A stretch of DNA of 64,000 bases from AWTP1-13 sp963814055 (GCA_963814055.1 CAWFBJ010000030.1:124001-188000); one strand, 5' to 3'. Shown: positions 7,362-18,706, counted from the first letter of the stretch. Notes: generated from the sequence alone by a model not told the origin. Made by a program: numbers and translations.

Positions 7362-9017
7362 ATGGTTTTTGCAACAAAGACCGTCGGCGAAGCGATGCCG
7401 GTCTACGACGCGGTCGTCATCGGTTCTGGCTACGGCGGCGGTGTCGCAGTATCCCGCCTCGCGCGCATGGGTCTGCGCGTGGCGGTCCTCGAGCAGGGGC
7501 GGCTTTGGCGGCCCGGCGATTTTCCTACTACGGCCAAGGCACGGCGCAAGGCAACACGGTTAACGGGCCGCGCGCCGAAAGTGGGCGATCCTGCCGGACT
7601 CTACTACCTGTCGGTCGGCAAGGGGCTGACCGTGTTCGGCGCATCCGGGCTCGGCGGCGGATCGCTGATCAACGCCGGTGTCGTGCTTCGGCCCGATCTT
7701 GGCAGATTGCGCAAGCTCGGTTGGCCGGTTGCGGTGGTCAGCGATGGACTCCTGCTAGCGGGACTCGCGCGGGCCGAGGCAATGCTCGGTGTCGCGCCGG
7801 TGCCCGGCCCGGAACGCTTTGCCAAGTTTGCCGGTATGCGCAGGGCGGCAGAAGCGTCGGGCCGTTCGGTGCAGTTGCCGTCGATGACGATTTCCCATAG
7901 TCCCGGCCCGAACGTCGCGGGCGTGATGCAGTACGCCTGCCGGAATTGCGGGGACTGCTGGTCGGGTTGCAATGTGGGCGCAAAGAACACCGTTGGCATC
8001 ACATACATTGCCGATGCGGTCGATCATGGCGCAGCGGTGTTCTGCGAAAGCCGGGCCCAATCGATCTCCAAGACCGAGAGTGGCTGGGAGATCGTGGTAC
8101 AGGATCTGTCGAAGATGGCCACAAACCATCGCATTGAGGCGCAGACCGTCGTAATGGCGGCCGGCACATTGGGGACTAACGAGTTGCTCTTACGGGCGCA
8201 GCAGCGTGGCCTGAAACTCTCAGCAAAGCTGGGGGAGCAGTTCTCGGCCAACGGCGACGACCTCGTGCTCGCCGACTATCTCCCCGCAGCGGTCAATGCG
8301 GTTGCTACAGGTTTTCCACCCCAGGCGCCGCGGGGGGCCGCGCTGGTCGGGCCCCACAGCATGGCGTTGATCGACCTCGGCGGCGAGCATGGCCCGCTGT
8401 GGGTCCACGACGGAACGATGCTGGCCATGATGGCGGCACTCGCTCCCCTCGAAGCATTGCTGCAACTGAAACTCGGGAATGCCATTCGCCTGCTAAAGGA
8501 GGGCATCTACGGCGACGAGATCAGCCGGTCGCAACTCCTCTACGTCGTCGCGCATGATGACGCCAGTGGCCGCCTGCGGCTGCAAAACGACCATGTCATA
8601 GTGGACTGGCCAGGCTATAGCGACGCGCCGGAACGCGTGAGCGCGGAACAGAAGGTCAAGGCGATGATCGAAAGCATGGGAGCTGTGTTCCACTCCAATC
8701 CCTTCGCCATGACTGCGTTCGGCGGCAACCGGATCATTGCTCATCCACTCGGCGGATGCGCGATGGGTGAAACGGTGGAACAAGGTGTTGTGGCGCCGGA
8801 CGGGCGGGTGTTCGATTCAACAAAGGGGCCGACCGGCGTTCACGATGGGCTCTATGTGTGCGATGGGGCGGCGGTTCCGTCGGCGATTGGCGTCAGCCCA
8901 CTGTTGACGATTACTGCCCTTGCGGAGCGCGCGATGATCTTGGCGGCGGAGCGCCTTCAGAGGAAGCTCGACGTCAACGCGACGCCTCCTCGTCCGGTAC
9001 GGGATGCCGCGATGTAG
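7362..9017 (+). CDS. GMC-family FAD-dependent oxidoreductase (cholesterol oxidase-like)
   Basis: A flavoenzyme of about 551 residues that would oxidise an alcohol or similar group using FAD. The FAD-binding GSGYGGG motif lies at about residue 20. A Cys-rich block CRNCGDCWSGC followed by NVGAKNT is at about residue 190, typical of the cholesterol-oxidase-like branch. The C-terminal HPLGGCAMG motif at about 460, with the GVSPLLTITALAERA end, matches the GMC C-terminal domain. An alternative ATG at 7395 is possible; neither start has a strong ribosome binding site. It stands alone, with decayed DNA on both sides. The substrate cannot be read from the sequence. Confidence 0.85.
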   Translation: MVFATKTVGEAMPVYDAVVIGSGYGGGVAVSRLARMGLRVAVLEQGRLWRPGDFPTTAKARRKATRLTGRAPKVGDPAGLYYLSVGKGLTVFGASGLGGGSLINAGVVLRPDLGRLRKLGWPVAVVSDGLLLAGLARAEAMLGVAPVPGPERFAKFAGMRRAAEASGRSVQLPSMTISHSPGPNVAGVMQYACRNCGDCWSGCNVGAKNTVGITYIADAVDHGAAVFCESRAQSISKTESGWEIVVQDLSKMATNHRIEAQTVVMAAGTLGTNELLLRAQQRGLKLSAKLGEQFSANGDDLVLADYLPAAVNAVATGFPPQAPRGAALVGPHSMALIDLGGEHGPLWVHDGTMLAMMAALAPLEALLQLKLGNAIRLLKEGIYGDEISRSQLLYVVAHDDASGRLRLQNDHVIVDWPGYSDAPERVSAEQKVKAMIESMGAVFHSNPFAMTAFGGNRIIAHPLGGCAMGETVEQGVVAPDGRVFDSTKGPTGVHDGLYVCDGAAVPSAIGVSPLLTITALAERAMILAAERLQRKLDVNATPPRPVRDAAM

Positions 9018-10134
9018 GGGCGGGCGGCCATCAAAGGTTCGCATGCAAGCAGCCTGGTGCGCCTAAGGCACGTGACTTAGCGTCGGCAATCGAACTTGTC
9101 GCCCGATCGCATGGAGCGGGGCCATCTTTGGTTATGGCTAGACAAACTCGTTGGCAGGACGACCGATGGAGCAGAGACCCGGCACTCAATCTGTCCACAC
9201 AACGCCCCCTAGCGGAAGCAACCTAGTTCTGCATTCGGTGACGACGCGTCAGGCACTTACACGGCGATTACAGGAAGCTGCGCTGCAAGCAGAAGGTGTT
9301 CTCCCGAGCGCAGGATGGGTCGGTAAAATGCGTTGTCGGCTTGGCCACCGCTGTAACCGACGAAGCCAGGAGGCGCAGCGAAGTCAAGGGCCTTCGCGCC
9401 GAAGCATGCCGCATCCGCGAGTTTGAACGTGAGCGCATCGCGGCATTGCTGCACGACACTGCCGTTCAAGATGTGTTGGGCGCGGAATTCTGCTGAAAGA
9501 AATGGGCCGTGAAGACCAAATCCAGTTGCAAGTACGGGCGTGTCTGTCGCGAACGTTGCGATCCATGCTGGACGTTTCCGACAATGATCCGGCCGTGACG
9601 GGCTCAAGCTCTCAACCGCTTGGACTTTCGGAGCACTCCACCGAACGGCAAAAGGATTGAGGGCTTTGTGCCCGTCGTTTGCCAGCGTGCTTTCCTCTGC
9701 GGCGAACTCCCTTCGATACTTCATATGGCGCTGCCGCAAAGAGAGGGCCAACCATTGGTCAGACCCTCCCCTTCCCCGCAAGCCCCGCTAACGGACACCC
9801 AACAACGTCGTTGGGGGATGTTGCCGGGTGCCCATCGACCGGGAGGAGCTGGCCCCCGATCTAGCGACAACAACGGATGCTCCGTCGACGTCATCCATCA
9901 CACTGAGCTTTTTGGATTGGCTCAGCTTCCGCTTTGCGGCTGGAACCCTTGTTCCTGGCACAGGTGAGCAGTTGCGCGTGGCTCAGTGGTGACAGGAAAA
10001 ATAGAAACGAGAGATACGTCAGAAATCTTCCTGGCAGCATCCAGAAAGCCACAAGTTCAAATCGGGGTTTAGCCCGACTGTGCTCGGCCTCGATGAGTGC
10101 GACACTGTGCGATCCAACCTTCGCGGAGGTTACC
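9018..10134. other. gene-poor stretch with a histidine-kinase fragment
   Basis: 1.1 kb without an intact gene. The only recognisable piece is the kinase fragment at 9390-9660. Confidence 0.4.
9390..9660 (+). pseudogene. sensor histidine kinase fragment (HisKA_3 type)
   Basis: The string FERERIAALLHDTAVQDVLG (about 9423-9480) matches the dimerisation and phospho-acceptor helix of NarL-partner kinases, with His in LLHDT. After the stop at 9494 the next frame continues with LLKEMGREDQIQLQVRACLS and RTLRSMLDVSD, the expected second helix. The ATPase domain is absent. It is a frameshifted and truncated remnant. Confidence 0.55.
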
Positions 10135-10497
10135 ATGAGCCGGATCGCTGTTTTCATCGCTTGCGCAATCTTGCTGGTTCTTGCTTTGCCTGAGCAAGCA
10201 TCCGCCCGTCGCGGCGGTGGCGGATTTCGCGGTGGAGGCTTTCGTGGCGGCGGATTTCGCGGTGGAAGCTTCCGTGGTTTCCGTGGTGGTATGGGCCGGG
10301 GCTTTCGCGGCGGACGCGGTGTAGCCTGGCGGGGAGGGCGGGGCCGAGGGTGGGGCTGGGGTGCTGCTGCCGCAGCGGTCGCAGCGGTGCCTTATTACAG
10401 CTACTACAACGGCAACGGCTACTACGACGGCTACGGCTACAACGGCTACGGCTACGACGGCTGTCGGAGGAGGGGTTACGGCTATCGTGGTTGGTAG
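10135..10497 (+). CDS. small exported Gly/Arg/Tyr-rich repeat protein
   Basis: A 120-residue secreted protein. ATG 10135 has GGAGG seven bases upstream. A signal peptide (IAVFIACAILLVLALPEQAS, cut near ASA) is followed by RRGGGGFRGGGFRGGGFRGG repeats and then a YYNGNGYYDGYGYNGYGYDG tail with only one Cys. The mature part is thus an RG-rich basic half and a Tyr/Gly half. It resembles the protein at 5143 in design. The function is unknown; an RNA-, polysaccharide- or surface-binding role is a guess from composition. Confidence 0.75.
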   Translation: MSRIAVFIACAILLVLALPEQASARRGGGGFRGGGFRGGGFRGGSFRGFRGGMGRGFRGGRGVAWRGGRGRGWGWGAAAAAVAAVPYYSYYNGNGYYDGYGYNGYGYDGCRRRGYGYRGW

Positions 10498-11336
10498 CCC
10501 GGTTATCCCCTTCAAGGCTCCAACGGCAAGCATCACCCGTGGGACCTTCGAGCGACCCCGAGGGGCCGCTCTAGGTCTCGCCTTAGTGCGCAGCCGGAAA
10601 CGCCACGATGTTGGCGTTTTCGTTGACGGGGCTGGAATACTTTGGGCCCCGTCGCTTTCCAGCACGCTTTCGACTGCGGCGACTTCTCTTCGCGGTTTTC
10701 GCGGCGGGAGCTTTCGACCAGCCCGTTAGGCCGGTCCAAATCGCCATGAAGGCGACCACATCAAGAGCCGCTGAAAGGAGGGGCCTTTAAGGGGCTCTCG
10801 GAGGCGGCCCTCTGCGCTGCTAATAGCAGGGCTTTGCGAGGCTGCGTTCACGTCGGCTTTCGCCGCCGCATCCGCTGTAAGCTTGGTCCTGCATGCCACA
10901 CTGCTTCTGTCCACGTGCTTGCTTAGCTTCGGCTGCGCCGCTTTACGAACTGGTGCGGGCCGTTGCCCGTTTGGCTGAGACGCTCGCCGCGTCGGTCTTG
11001 CATTTAAGTAGGGTTCTAACCCCATTTACTTCCGCTTGTGGCACCCCTTGGGCCCCTGGGGTTGATAGATCTCCCCCAAAGTGGTGATGCGGTTGGACTT
11101 GGACCTTATCATCTAATGCCCGTGACCGAGGGCACTTGTTCCCTTCGGGGGCGAACCCGGCCAAAGGTCAGGGCTCGGCTCATACAGCAAGCCCGCCCGG
11201 CTTGGGGAAGAAGTCAGGGCGCGGCTTGCTCTTCGCGACAAGAGGCACGAGGGCCGAGTGCCCCCGCCTTGTCAAATTATCCAACCGTCGAACGGCCGCG
11301 TCGCACGCTGCGCGTGGCAAAGCATGGAGTTGCGGA
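10498..11336. other. intergenic stretch without a recognised gene
   Basis: 840 bases with several open frames on both strands, none resembling a family and none with a convincing start. I see no RNA gene. Confidence 0.4.
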
Positions 11337-11870
11337 ATGACGAAGACGACACCAAGTCTTTGGTACAGCGTTTGGACGGTATCGTTGCTCATGGCATTGA
11401 GCATGCTTGCCGTTATGATGGTCAATCTCCCCACGCCGGCGCACGCCAAACAGATCGACGACACCACGAACTTGCGATCACCGCATGCTTTCCGAGGTGT
11501 CCAGATCGCAAGCCTCGGCAATGTGAGTCGCGAGGCCATAGTTGGTCATCGTGATGGCCTCTCAGGCGGGTCGGTGCGGTGGACCGCATCAGCCGGTTGC
11601 CTGAACTCGACACTGCGTCGCGTTGTTGGCGCGGTAGCGGCAGCTTTTGGTCCCGTGACCGTCAACTCAACTTGTCGGAGCGTACGGCACAACGCCACGG
11701 TCGGCGGAGCCCGCCGCTCCCATCACATAGGTGGCAATGCCGTCGATTTCAGGGTCAAGGGCAACGTGCGGGCAGTCCATGCGTATCTCAGCAATCAGAG
11801 GTCGGTCGGCGGATTGAAGTACTACGGCAGTCATTTCCACATAGACACTGGACCACGGCGCACGTGGTGA
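11337..11870 (+). CDS. exported M15-type peptidase (D-Ala-D-Ala carboxypeptidase/DUF882-like)
   Basis: A predicted periplasmic zinc peptidase of 177 residues acting on peptidoglycan peptides. ATG 11337 has GGAG seven bases upstream and begins a signal anchor or signal peptide (SVWTVSLLMALSMLAVMMVN, AHA). The M15 core is at the C-terminus: TVNSTCRSVRHNATVGGARR, then SHHIGGNAVDFRV with the His and Asp zinc ligands, and finally FHIDTGPRRTW with the second His ligand. Two Cys could form a disulfide. The domain is short, as in Peptidase_M15_3 proteins. The tiny gene at 11876 follows after five bases. Confidence 0.8.
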   Translation: MTKTTPSLWYSVWTVSLLMALSMLAVMMVNLPTPAHAKQIDDTTNLRSPHAFRGVQIASLGNVSREAIVGHRDGLSGGSVRWTASAGCLNSTLRRVVGAVAAAFGPVTVNSTCRSVRHNATVGGARRSHHIGGNAVDFRVKGNVRAVHAYLSNQRSVGGLKYYGSHFHIDTGPRRTW

Positions 11871-11875
11871 CAGCC

Positions 11876-11989
11876 ATGCAAGACAAGGAAGATGATGGTG
11901 AACTAACTTTTGGGCAAGCGCTGATGATCTTAGCGGTTTTGGCGGGGGCCGTCGCAGCAATGCTTCTCGCCGCCGCTTACCTCGGATAG
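11876..11989 (+). CDS. tiny single-helix membrane protein
   Basis: A 37-residue product starting five bases after the M15 peptidase stop. It has an acidic N-terminus (MQDKEDDGELTFGQ) followed by one hydrophobic helix (ALMILAVLAGAVAAMLLAAA). The close spacing suggests translational coupling to the peptidase. There is no strong ribosome binding site apart from GGTGA. No family recognised. Confidence 0.5.
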   Translation: MQDKEDDGELTFGQALMILAVLAGAVAAMLLAAAYLG

Positions 11990-12723
11990 GCGCGAACTTT
12001 ACGGTCAGGAGGGAGAAGCAGGGCCACACGAAGGGACATGTCCGGGGCTGCGAGAGGGATGCTCGCAGCCGATCCGATCCGCCGTAAACGGGGGAGCAAA
12101 CGGCGGATGGGTGTGGCCCTGCAATCGTCATTCTGCCGTACCAGCGTCCAGACATCTATCCGAGTAAACCCTCGATTCGAGGCTGCATCACCCGAGCGTC
12201 ATTTCGCAACGGCCAAACCCAAAAACACTGGGGGCCAACCGCGAGCTGCACTATGCCGGCCGATACTCGTTGGCTGTCGCTTGGTGTAGCGCAGCCGTAT
12301 CGTGCGGTAGACGCCACTCCGTTCAATCGCTTTGCGACGACCTCGGTCGGACTCGGCGGTATGGGCCCCACCTAACACTTGCTGAGACTGGGTGCCTCGA
12401 ACCTATTTCCGAGGGAGCAGCGGATCGCTCACCTACTCCCCGCACTGTGATCATCCGCTGTGTGAAAGGACCGGCCCGACGGGGGTTTTGCCGGTCCTCT
12501 TTTTTTATGACGATGAAGCCGCCCGTATCGGCGCACGCTCATTCACCCGCTCCTGGCGCGTGAAGCTCGCCGTGCTGGCGGTGTTCGTGGCGGCGGTGAT
12601 TGTGGGCGCGGGTGTGGGGTTGCTGGTTAGGTGAGCTGTCTACGTGCTCCGGCTTACCAAGAAATTCACATTGTAATTTCACAATCCGAAGTGTCTGGTC
12701 CTTGTCGGTGACAGCAAGTCTAG
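11990..12723. other. intergenic stretch ending in an orphan terminator
   Basis: No convincing coding frame. A strong terminator at 12468-12506 has no gene in front of it for almost 480 bases, so an untranslated RNA may be made here. Confidence 0.4.
12468..12506 (+). terminator. intrinsic terminator without an obvious gene
   Basis: GGACCGGC (12468-12475) pairs over 8 bases with GCCGGTCC (12490-12497) around a 14-base loop, followed by CT and seven T. Confidence 0.8.
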
Positions 12724-12984
12724 GCCGCCGTCTACAACTACGATCAATACACGCACGAACAGATGGTTGCGGAAGCCTCGGTTCAGTGCGCCGATCTGGA
12801 TGAGAAGGAAGAGGAATACGAGTGCCGCAGGAGCTGGCGCTCGGCAATTGAGAAGCGATTGCCGCTGCCGAACAAGCAACTATCGCTCGCGTCAGCGCTG
12901 GCTCCGGTGCCGTTTGCTTGGCTGGCGATCTACTTTGGACTGGTGCTCAATCGCTGGCGGCACCAGCGTCGCGCTCGATCTTGA
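12724..12984 (+). CDS. possible small membrane protein or gene remnant
   Basis: After a TAG at 12721 one frame is open for 86 codons. The encoded text is protein-like: AVYNYDQYTHEQMVAEASVQ, then an acidic/basic stretch with two Cys, then one hydrophobic helix (LAPVPFAWLAIYFGLVL) and a basic end (NRWRHQRRARS). The only ATG is at 12763 (73 residues) and has no good ribosome binding site. It may be the tail of a longer gene whose front is lost. Confidence 0.4.
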   Translation, partial: AAVYNYDQYTHEQMVAEASVQCADLDEKEEEYECRRSWRSAIEKRLPLPNKQLSLASALAPVPFAWLAIYFGLVLNRWRHQRRARS

Positions 12985-13048
12985 GGGCAATTCGCCCACG
13001 TTTCCGCCCACGGGCGTTTTCGTCAGGTCAGAAAAAGCCAGGATTTGT

Positions 13049-13106
13049 TGGTCGGAGCGGGGAGATTCGAACTCCCGACCCCTTGCTCCCGAAGCAAGTG
13101 CGCTCA
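13049..13106 (-). tRNA. tRNA-Pro(CGG) 3' fragment, probable attachment site
   Basis: On the - strand the sequence shows a full anticodon arm (CTTGC, loop TTCGGGA, GCAAG; anticodon CGG), a variable loop, a perfect T arm (GGGAG TTCGAAT CTCCC), the 3' acceptor strand CGCTCCG, discriminator A and an encoded CCA. The 5' acceptor strand and D arm are missing: upstream of AGCGC the sequence is AAATCAAGTTGGGTTG. It is therefore not a working tRNA. A 3' tRNA fragment of about 58 bases is the normal remnant left when an element integrates into a tRNA gene. Confidence 0.8.
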
Positions 13107-13243
13107 ACCCAACTTGATTTCCTACAAAGACTGCATACAGTGAGCGTTGTAGCGAGGGTTGAAGATTGTTTTGTTTCAAGGCTTTGGTGGTGTGATACTC
13201 GTTTCCTCTCGACCGCACCATCAATGAACACACTTTAGTCGTC

Positions 13244-13267
13244 TCCCCCGGATCGGGGACGTTTTTT
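13244..13267 (+). terminator. intrinsic terminator
   Basis: TCCCC (13244-13248) pairs with GGGGA (13255-13259), six-base loop, then CG and six T. It lies between the tRNA fragment and the convergent cNMP-protein gene. Confidence 0.6.
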
Positions 13268-13356
13268 GCGTTCGTCCGTTTGGACGAGTTCGCGGAATCT
13301 CAAAGATAGTGATTGAAGTGGGTTTTTGCCTTGGCGGCTTCGTCTGCTACGGCTTG

Positions 13357-14010
13357 TCACGCTCGCATGGGTTTGGTGGTGCCGGACCTTGTGGCTGCTA
13401 CCTGGCGTTCAAGTTCCTCGAAGTTGGCGACCAGGCGTTTCGTGATCAGCGACACCAGGTAGAACCCGAACTCGCGATTGTCGGTGTAAAGCGCGATGAC
13501 ACGGTCCTCGGCGAGTACCAGGACCTCGACACGCGAAACCGCGACCGCCGTGGCGATTCTGGCTTTGTGCGGTGAGAACAGCCCGATCTCGCCGACCATC
13601 GAACCTTTTTCGATCTCAACCCCTAGCTCGGTCAGCCGCACGGTTCCCGCCGTGATCAGGAACAATTCGCGCGCCGCATCGCCCTTGCGGAAGATCGTCT
13701 CTCCGGCCGCAAAGCTACGATGGCTCATATGAGGGATCAGCCAGTCGAAGCTGAGATTACCTTCCGTTGCGGCCCGAGCCTTGTTCGTCATTTGCCGCGT
13801 CTGATGAAGCCGCAAAAGATTAAGCGGTAGCAATACCAAATGGAGGACGAGGATCGGCGTCATCCCACCGAGGTAGCCATAGCTTACGAAAGCGACATTG
13901 CTGGCAATGGCGACCGACCGTAGCGGCGTCATCGTCCTCATGTAGAACGTCGCAAAGACCAGTGCGGACGCCAGATAGCCTACTGCGTCGGTGACCGACA
14001 CGCCGCTCAT
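13357..14010 (-). CDS. membrane protein with cyclic-nucleotide-binding-like domain
   Basis: A 217-residue protein. Residues 5-70 contain about three hydrophobic helices (VGYLASALVFATFYM, VAIASNVAFVSYGYLGG, PILVLHLVLLPLNLL). Residues 90-200 form a cNMP-binding (Crp-type) beta-roll: FAAGETIFRKGDAARELFLI, then GSMVGEIGLFSP, then ALYTDNREFGFYL. There is no helix-turn-helix, so it is not a Crp regulator. It may sense a nucleotide or simply regulate a membrane partner. The first half resembles the YgjV-type small membrane module. It stands alone, with a divergent 360-base gap to the AraC gene. Confidence 0.75.
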   Translation of the reverse strand: MSGVSVTDAVGYLASALVFATFYMRTMTPLRSVAIASNVAFVSYGYLGGMTPILVLHLVLLPLNLLRLHQTRQMTNKARAATEGNLSFDWLIPHMSHRSFAAGETIFRKGDAARELFLITAGTVRLTELGVEIEKGSMVGEIGLFSPHKARIATAVAVSRVEVLVLAEDRVIALYTDNREFGFYLVSLITKRLVANFEELERQVAATRSGTTKPMRA

Positions 14011-14371
14011 CCGATTTCCCTGTCTTGCGCAGAACTCTGCCAGAAAGCGTCGGGCCGCACGGTCTCTCAGGGCGGCAGTTTGTTATCAATCTCGCGATTG
14101 CGCTTGGACTGGCGTGCCAATTGACTAGGATTGGAGCGGCCTGTCGGCGGGCGCTTGTTGGGAAGAACCGGTCGGTTGCCCCCGCTTCGTCTGAAGTTCG
14201 GAAGTCGTCCGAGATCGGACGCTAGTCACCTTCGGCGCGACGCCTGATTTCCGCCATGAAGTAATCTTGGTTTAGGTAAGACGCGCCGGACCTTTGATCG
14301 CGAGCCACAATCAAGCCAAGAAGCTTGATGCAGGTTAATTTGTGCGGCCTGCGCAGAGCCGGAGTTTGGCC
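14011..14371. other. divergent intergenic region
   Basis: 361 bases between the cNMP-protein start and the AraC start. No open frame of interest. It should carry both promoters. Confidence 0.4.
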
Positions 14372-15373
14372 ATGAGCACTTCGAGCGGTGTCGCAACTGT
14401 CGGCAAACGCGATTGCATGGTTGTTCGGTTTTCAACTGCGGACTATGCGCCGCACGAGCGCATCGAAGCGGTGCATGAGGTTTTCGGCCGAAGCCTTCAG
14501 AAGGTGCACGTCGAGCCGCTCGCAGGGCAGACCTTTCAAACCGCAGTGACCGTGCGCCGGATGCCGGGCTTATCCCTGTATACGGCGTCGCGATCGGCAG
14601 CGATCTATCGTCGCTCCCGCGAGCTTATCGAGCACGACGACGTCGTTCTGGTCACTGGGTTCACCGCCAGCTATGAGGCCCGTCACCTCGGCCGCACACT
14701 CAACATGGGGCCGGGCGAAGCAGTCATCCTGACTGGGGCCGAGCCCGCTTCCTTCGGAGGACCTGCCCAGAACTCTGTCCACCTGCTTCGGGTGCCGGTG
14801 CGTCTGCTCTCGCCGCTTGCCGCCAACCTTGAAGCCGCGTACGGGCGGACGATCCCTGCAGAAAACCGCGCCCTGCAGCTCCTGATCGCCTACCTCGGTA
14901 TCCTCGAGGAAATGGATGACGCTGCCTCCTCACACGACTTCGAACCGCAAGTGGTTACCCACATCCATGATCTGATGGCCCTCGCCATCGGGGAGAGGCG
15001 CGACACGGCCGAGATCTCAAAGAGTTGGGGTGCGCGAGCGGCGCGGTTGCGTGCGGTCAAGCATGACATCGCGAACTGTATCGGCCAGCCTGATTTGTCA
15101 GTGGCGACGATTGCAGCGCGGCAGCGGGTCAAGGCGCGGTGGGTCCAGCGGTTGTTCCAAAGCGAGGATACAACCTTCACTGAGTATGTGCTGGCGCAGC
15201 GCCTTGTCCGGGCGCACAGAAAGCTGACGAATCCCCTCTATGCCGATCAAAAGATCAGCTCTATCGCTCTCGATACTGGGTTCGGGGATCTGTCCTATTT
15301 CAATCGCGCGTTTCGACGACGCTATGGCGCGGCACCCTCGGAATTGCGTGCCGCTACAAGGTCCGCGGATTAA
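14372..15373 (+). CDS. AraC-family transcriptional regulator
   Basis: A 333-residue regulator. ATG 14372 is preferred because GGAG lies eight bases upstream. The first 220 residues are an AraC-binding-like N-terminal domain of the type found in aromatic and alcohol catabolism regulators. The C-terminal 100 residues are the HTH_18 DNA-binding domain (SVATIAARQRVKARWVQRLF, then FTEYVLAQRLVRAHRKL, then SIALDTGFGDLSYFNRAFRR). It is convergent with the CoxSLM-like operon on the opposite strand, 157 bases away, and may regulate that operon or a distant one. Its ligand is not evident. Confidence 0.9.
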   Translation: MSTSSGVATVGKRDCMVVRFSTADYAPHERIEAVHEVFGRSLQKVHVEPLAGQTFQTAVTVRRMPGLSLYTASRSAAIYRRSRELIEHDDVVLVTGFTASYEARHLGRTLNMGPGEAVILTGAEPASFGGPAQNSVHLLRVPVRLLSPLAANLEAAYGRTIPAENRALQLLIAYLGILEEMDDAASSHDFEPQVVTHIHDLMALAIGERRDTAEISKSWGARAARLRAVKHDIANCIGQPDLSVATIAARQRVKARWVQRLFQSEDTTFTEYVLAQRLVRAHRKLTNPLYADQKISSIALDTGFGDLSYFNRAFRRRYGAAPSELRAATRSAD

Positions 15374-15530
15374 CTGACAGGGATCAAGAGCGCGCGGCCA
15401 ATGTGAAGGCCAGCGGCACCCAATCGGTGCGAAGCGTGTGCTCTACCGGCGAGCTACGTGCCCGAAAGGGATTTGCATTTGCCCAGCGAGACCACGTCGC
15501 TGCCTCGGGCCTCGCTGGAGCGTGGCTGGT

Positions 15531-16328
15531 TCAGCCGGCCTTGGCGACGGCGCGGCGGGCCATGATGCCGACCAGGTGGGCGCGATAGGCAGCGTCGGCG
15601 TGGATGTCGCTCATCATCTTGCCGGCATCGGTGGTGACGCCGCTGAGATTTTGCGCCGACCAGCCCTTGGCAAGCGCGGCTTCCATCGCAGCATGGCGAA
15701 ACACGCCCTCCCTGCCGGCGCCAGTCACCGCGACGCGGGCCGATGACCCTGTCTGCGCCACCGCGACTCCCACCAGGGCGTAGCGCGAGGCGGGGTTGGC
15801 GAATTTCATGTAGCCGAACTTTCCGGGGATCGGGAAGGAGATGCGGGTGATGATCTCGCCATCCTGCAGGGCGGTCGTGAACAGCCCCTTGAAGAAGTCG
15901 TCGGCCTTGATCTCGCGCTTGTTGGTGCCGATGGTGGCACCCAGCGCCAGCAGGGCCGCAGGATAGTCGGCTGCGGGATCGTTGTTGGCGACCGAGCCGC
16001 CGATGGTGCCCCGATGGCGCACGTGCGGATCGCCGATGACGCCGGCTACCTCCGCCAGCCCGGCAATCGCCGACCGCACAACCGATGAATCCGCTACCTC
16101 GGCATGCGTGGTCATGGCGCCGATGACGAGCGCGTTGCCCTTCTTGTCGATGCCCTTGAGCTCCGCCACCCGGCTGAGGTCGACGATCGCCTTGGGCGCC
16201 GCCAGCCGCTGCTTCATGGTCGGGACCAGGGTGTGGCCGCCGGCCAGCAGCTTGGCCTCGCTGTTGGAGGCGAGCAGCTTGGCGGCGTCGGCCACGGATT
16301 GCGGGCGATGATATTCGAAGGCGTACAT
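15531..16328 (-). CDS. molybdenum hydroxylase FAD subunit (CoxM-like)
   Basis: A 265-residue medium subunit that carries FAD and passes electrons from the iron-sulfur subunit to an acceptor. The FAD-binding motifs KLLAGGHTLVPTMK (about residues 26-39) and TIGGSVANNDPAADYPAALL (about 109-128) are present, followed by the CODH flavoprotein C-terminal domain. It is the last gene of a three-gene operon transcribed leftward. The gap to coxL is 11 bases, so they are translated together. The length is typical for the family (260-300). Confidence 0.93.
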   Translation of the reverse strand: MYAFEYHRPQSVADAAKLLASNSEAKLLAGGHTLVPTMKQRLAAPKAIVDLSRVAELKGIDKKGNALVIGAMTTHAEVADSSVVRSAIAGLAEVAGVIGDPHVRHRGTIGGSVANNDPAADYPAALLALGATIGTNKREIKADDFFKGLFTTALQDGEIITRISFPIPGKFGYMKFANPASRYALVGVAVAQTGSSARVAVTGAGREGVFRHAAMEAALAKGWSAQNLSGVTTDAGKMMSDIHADAAYRAHLVGIMARRAVAKAG

Positions 16329-16339
16329 GGTTGGGCTCC

Positions 16340-18706
<2,367 letters not shown>

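Noticed and set aside
12390..12506. Signal recognition particle RNA ending at the 12.5 kb terminator
   Set aside because: A short purine-rich GGGAGCAGC string recalls the SRP RNA loop, but the surrounding bases do not give the conserved tip or stem.
13049..13106. Functional tRNA-Pro gene
   Set aside because: The D arm and the 5' acceptor strand are absent, so no cloverleaf can form.
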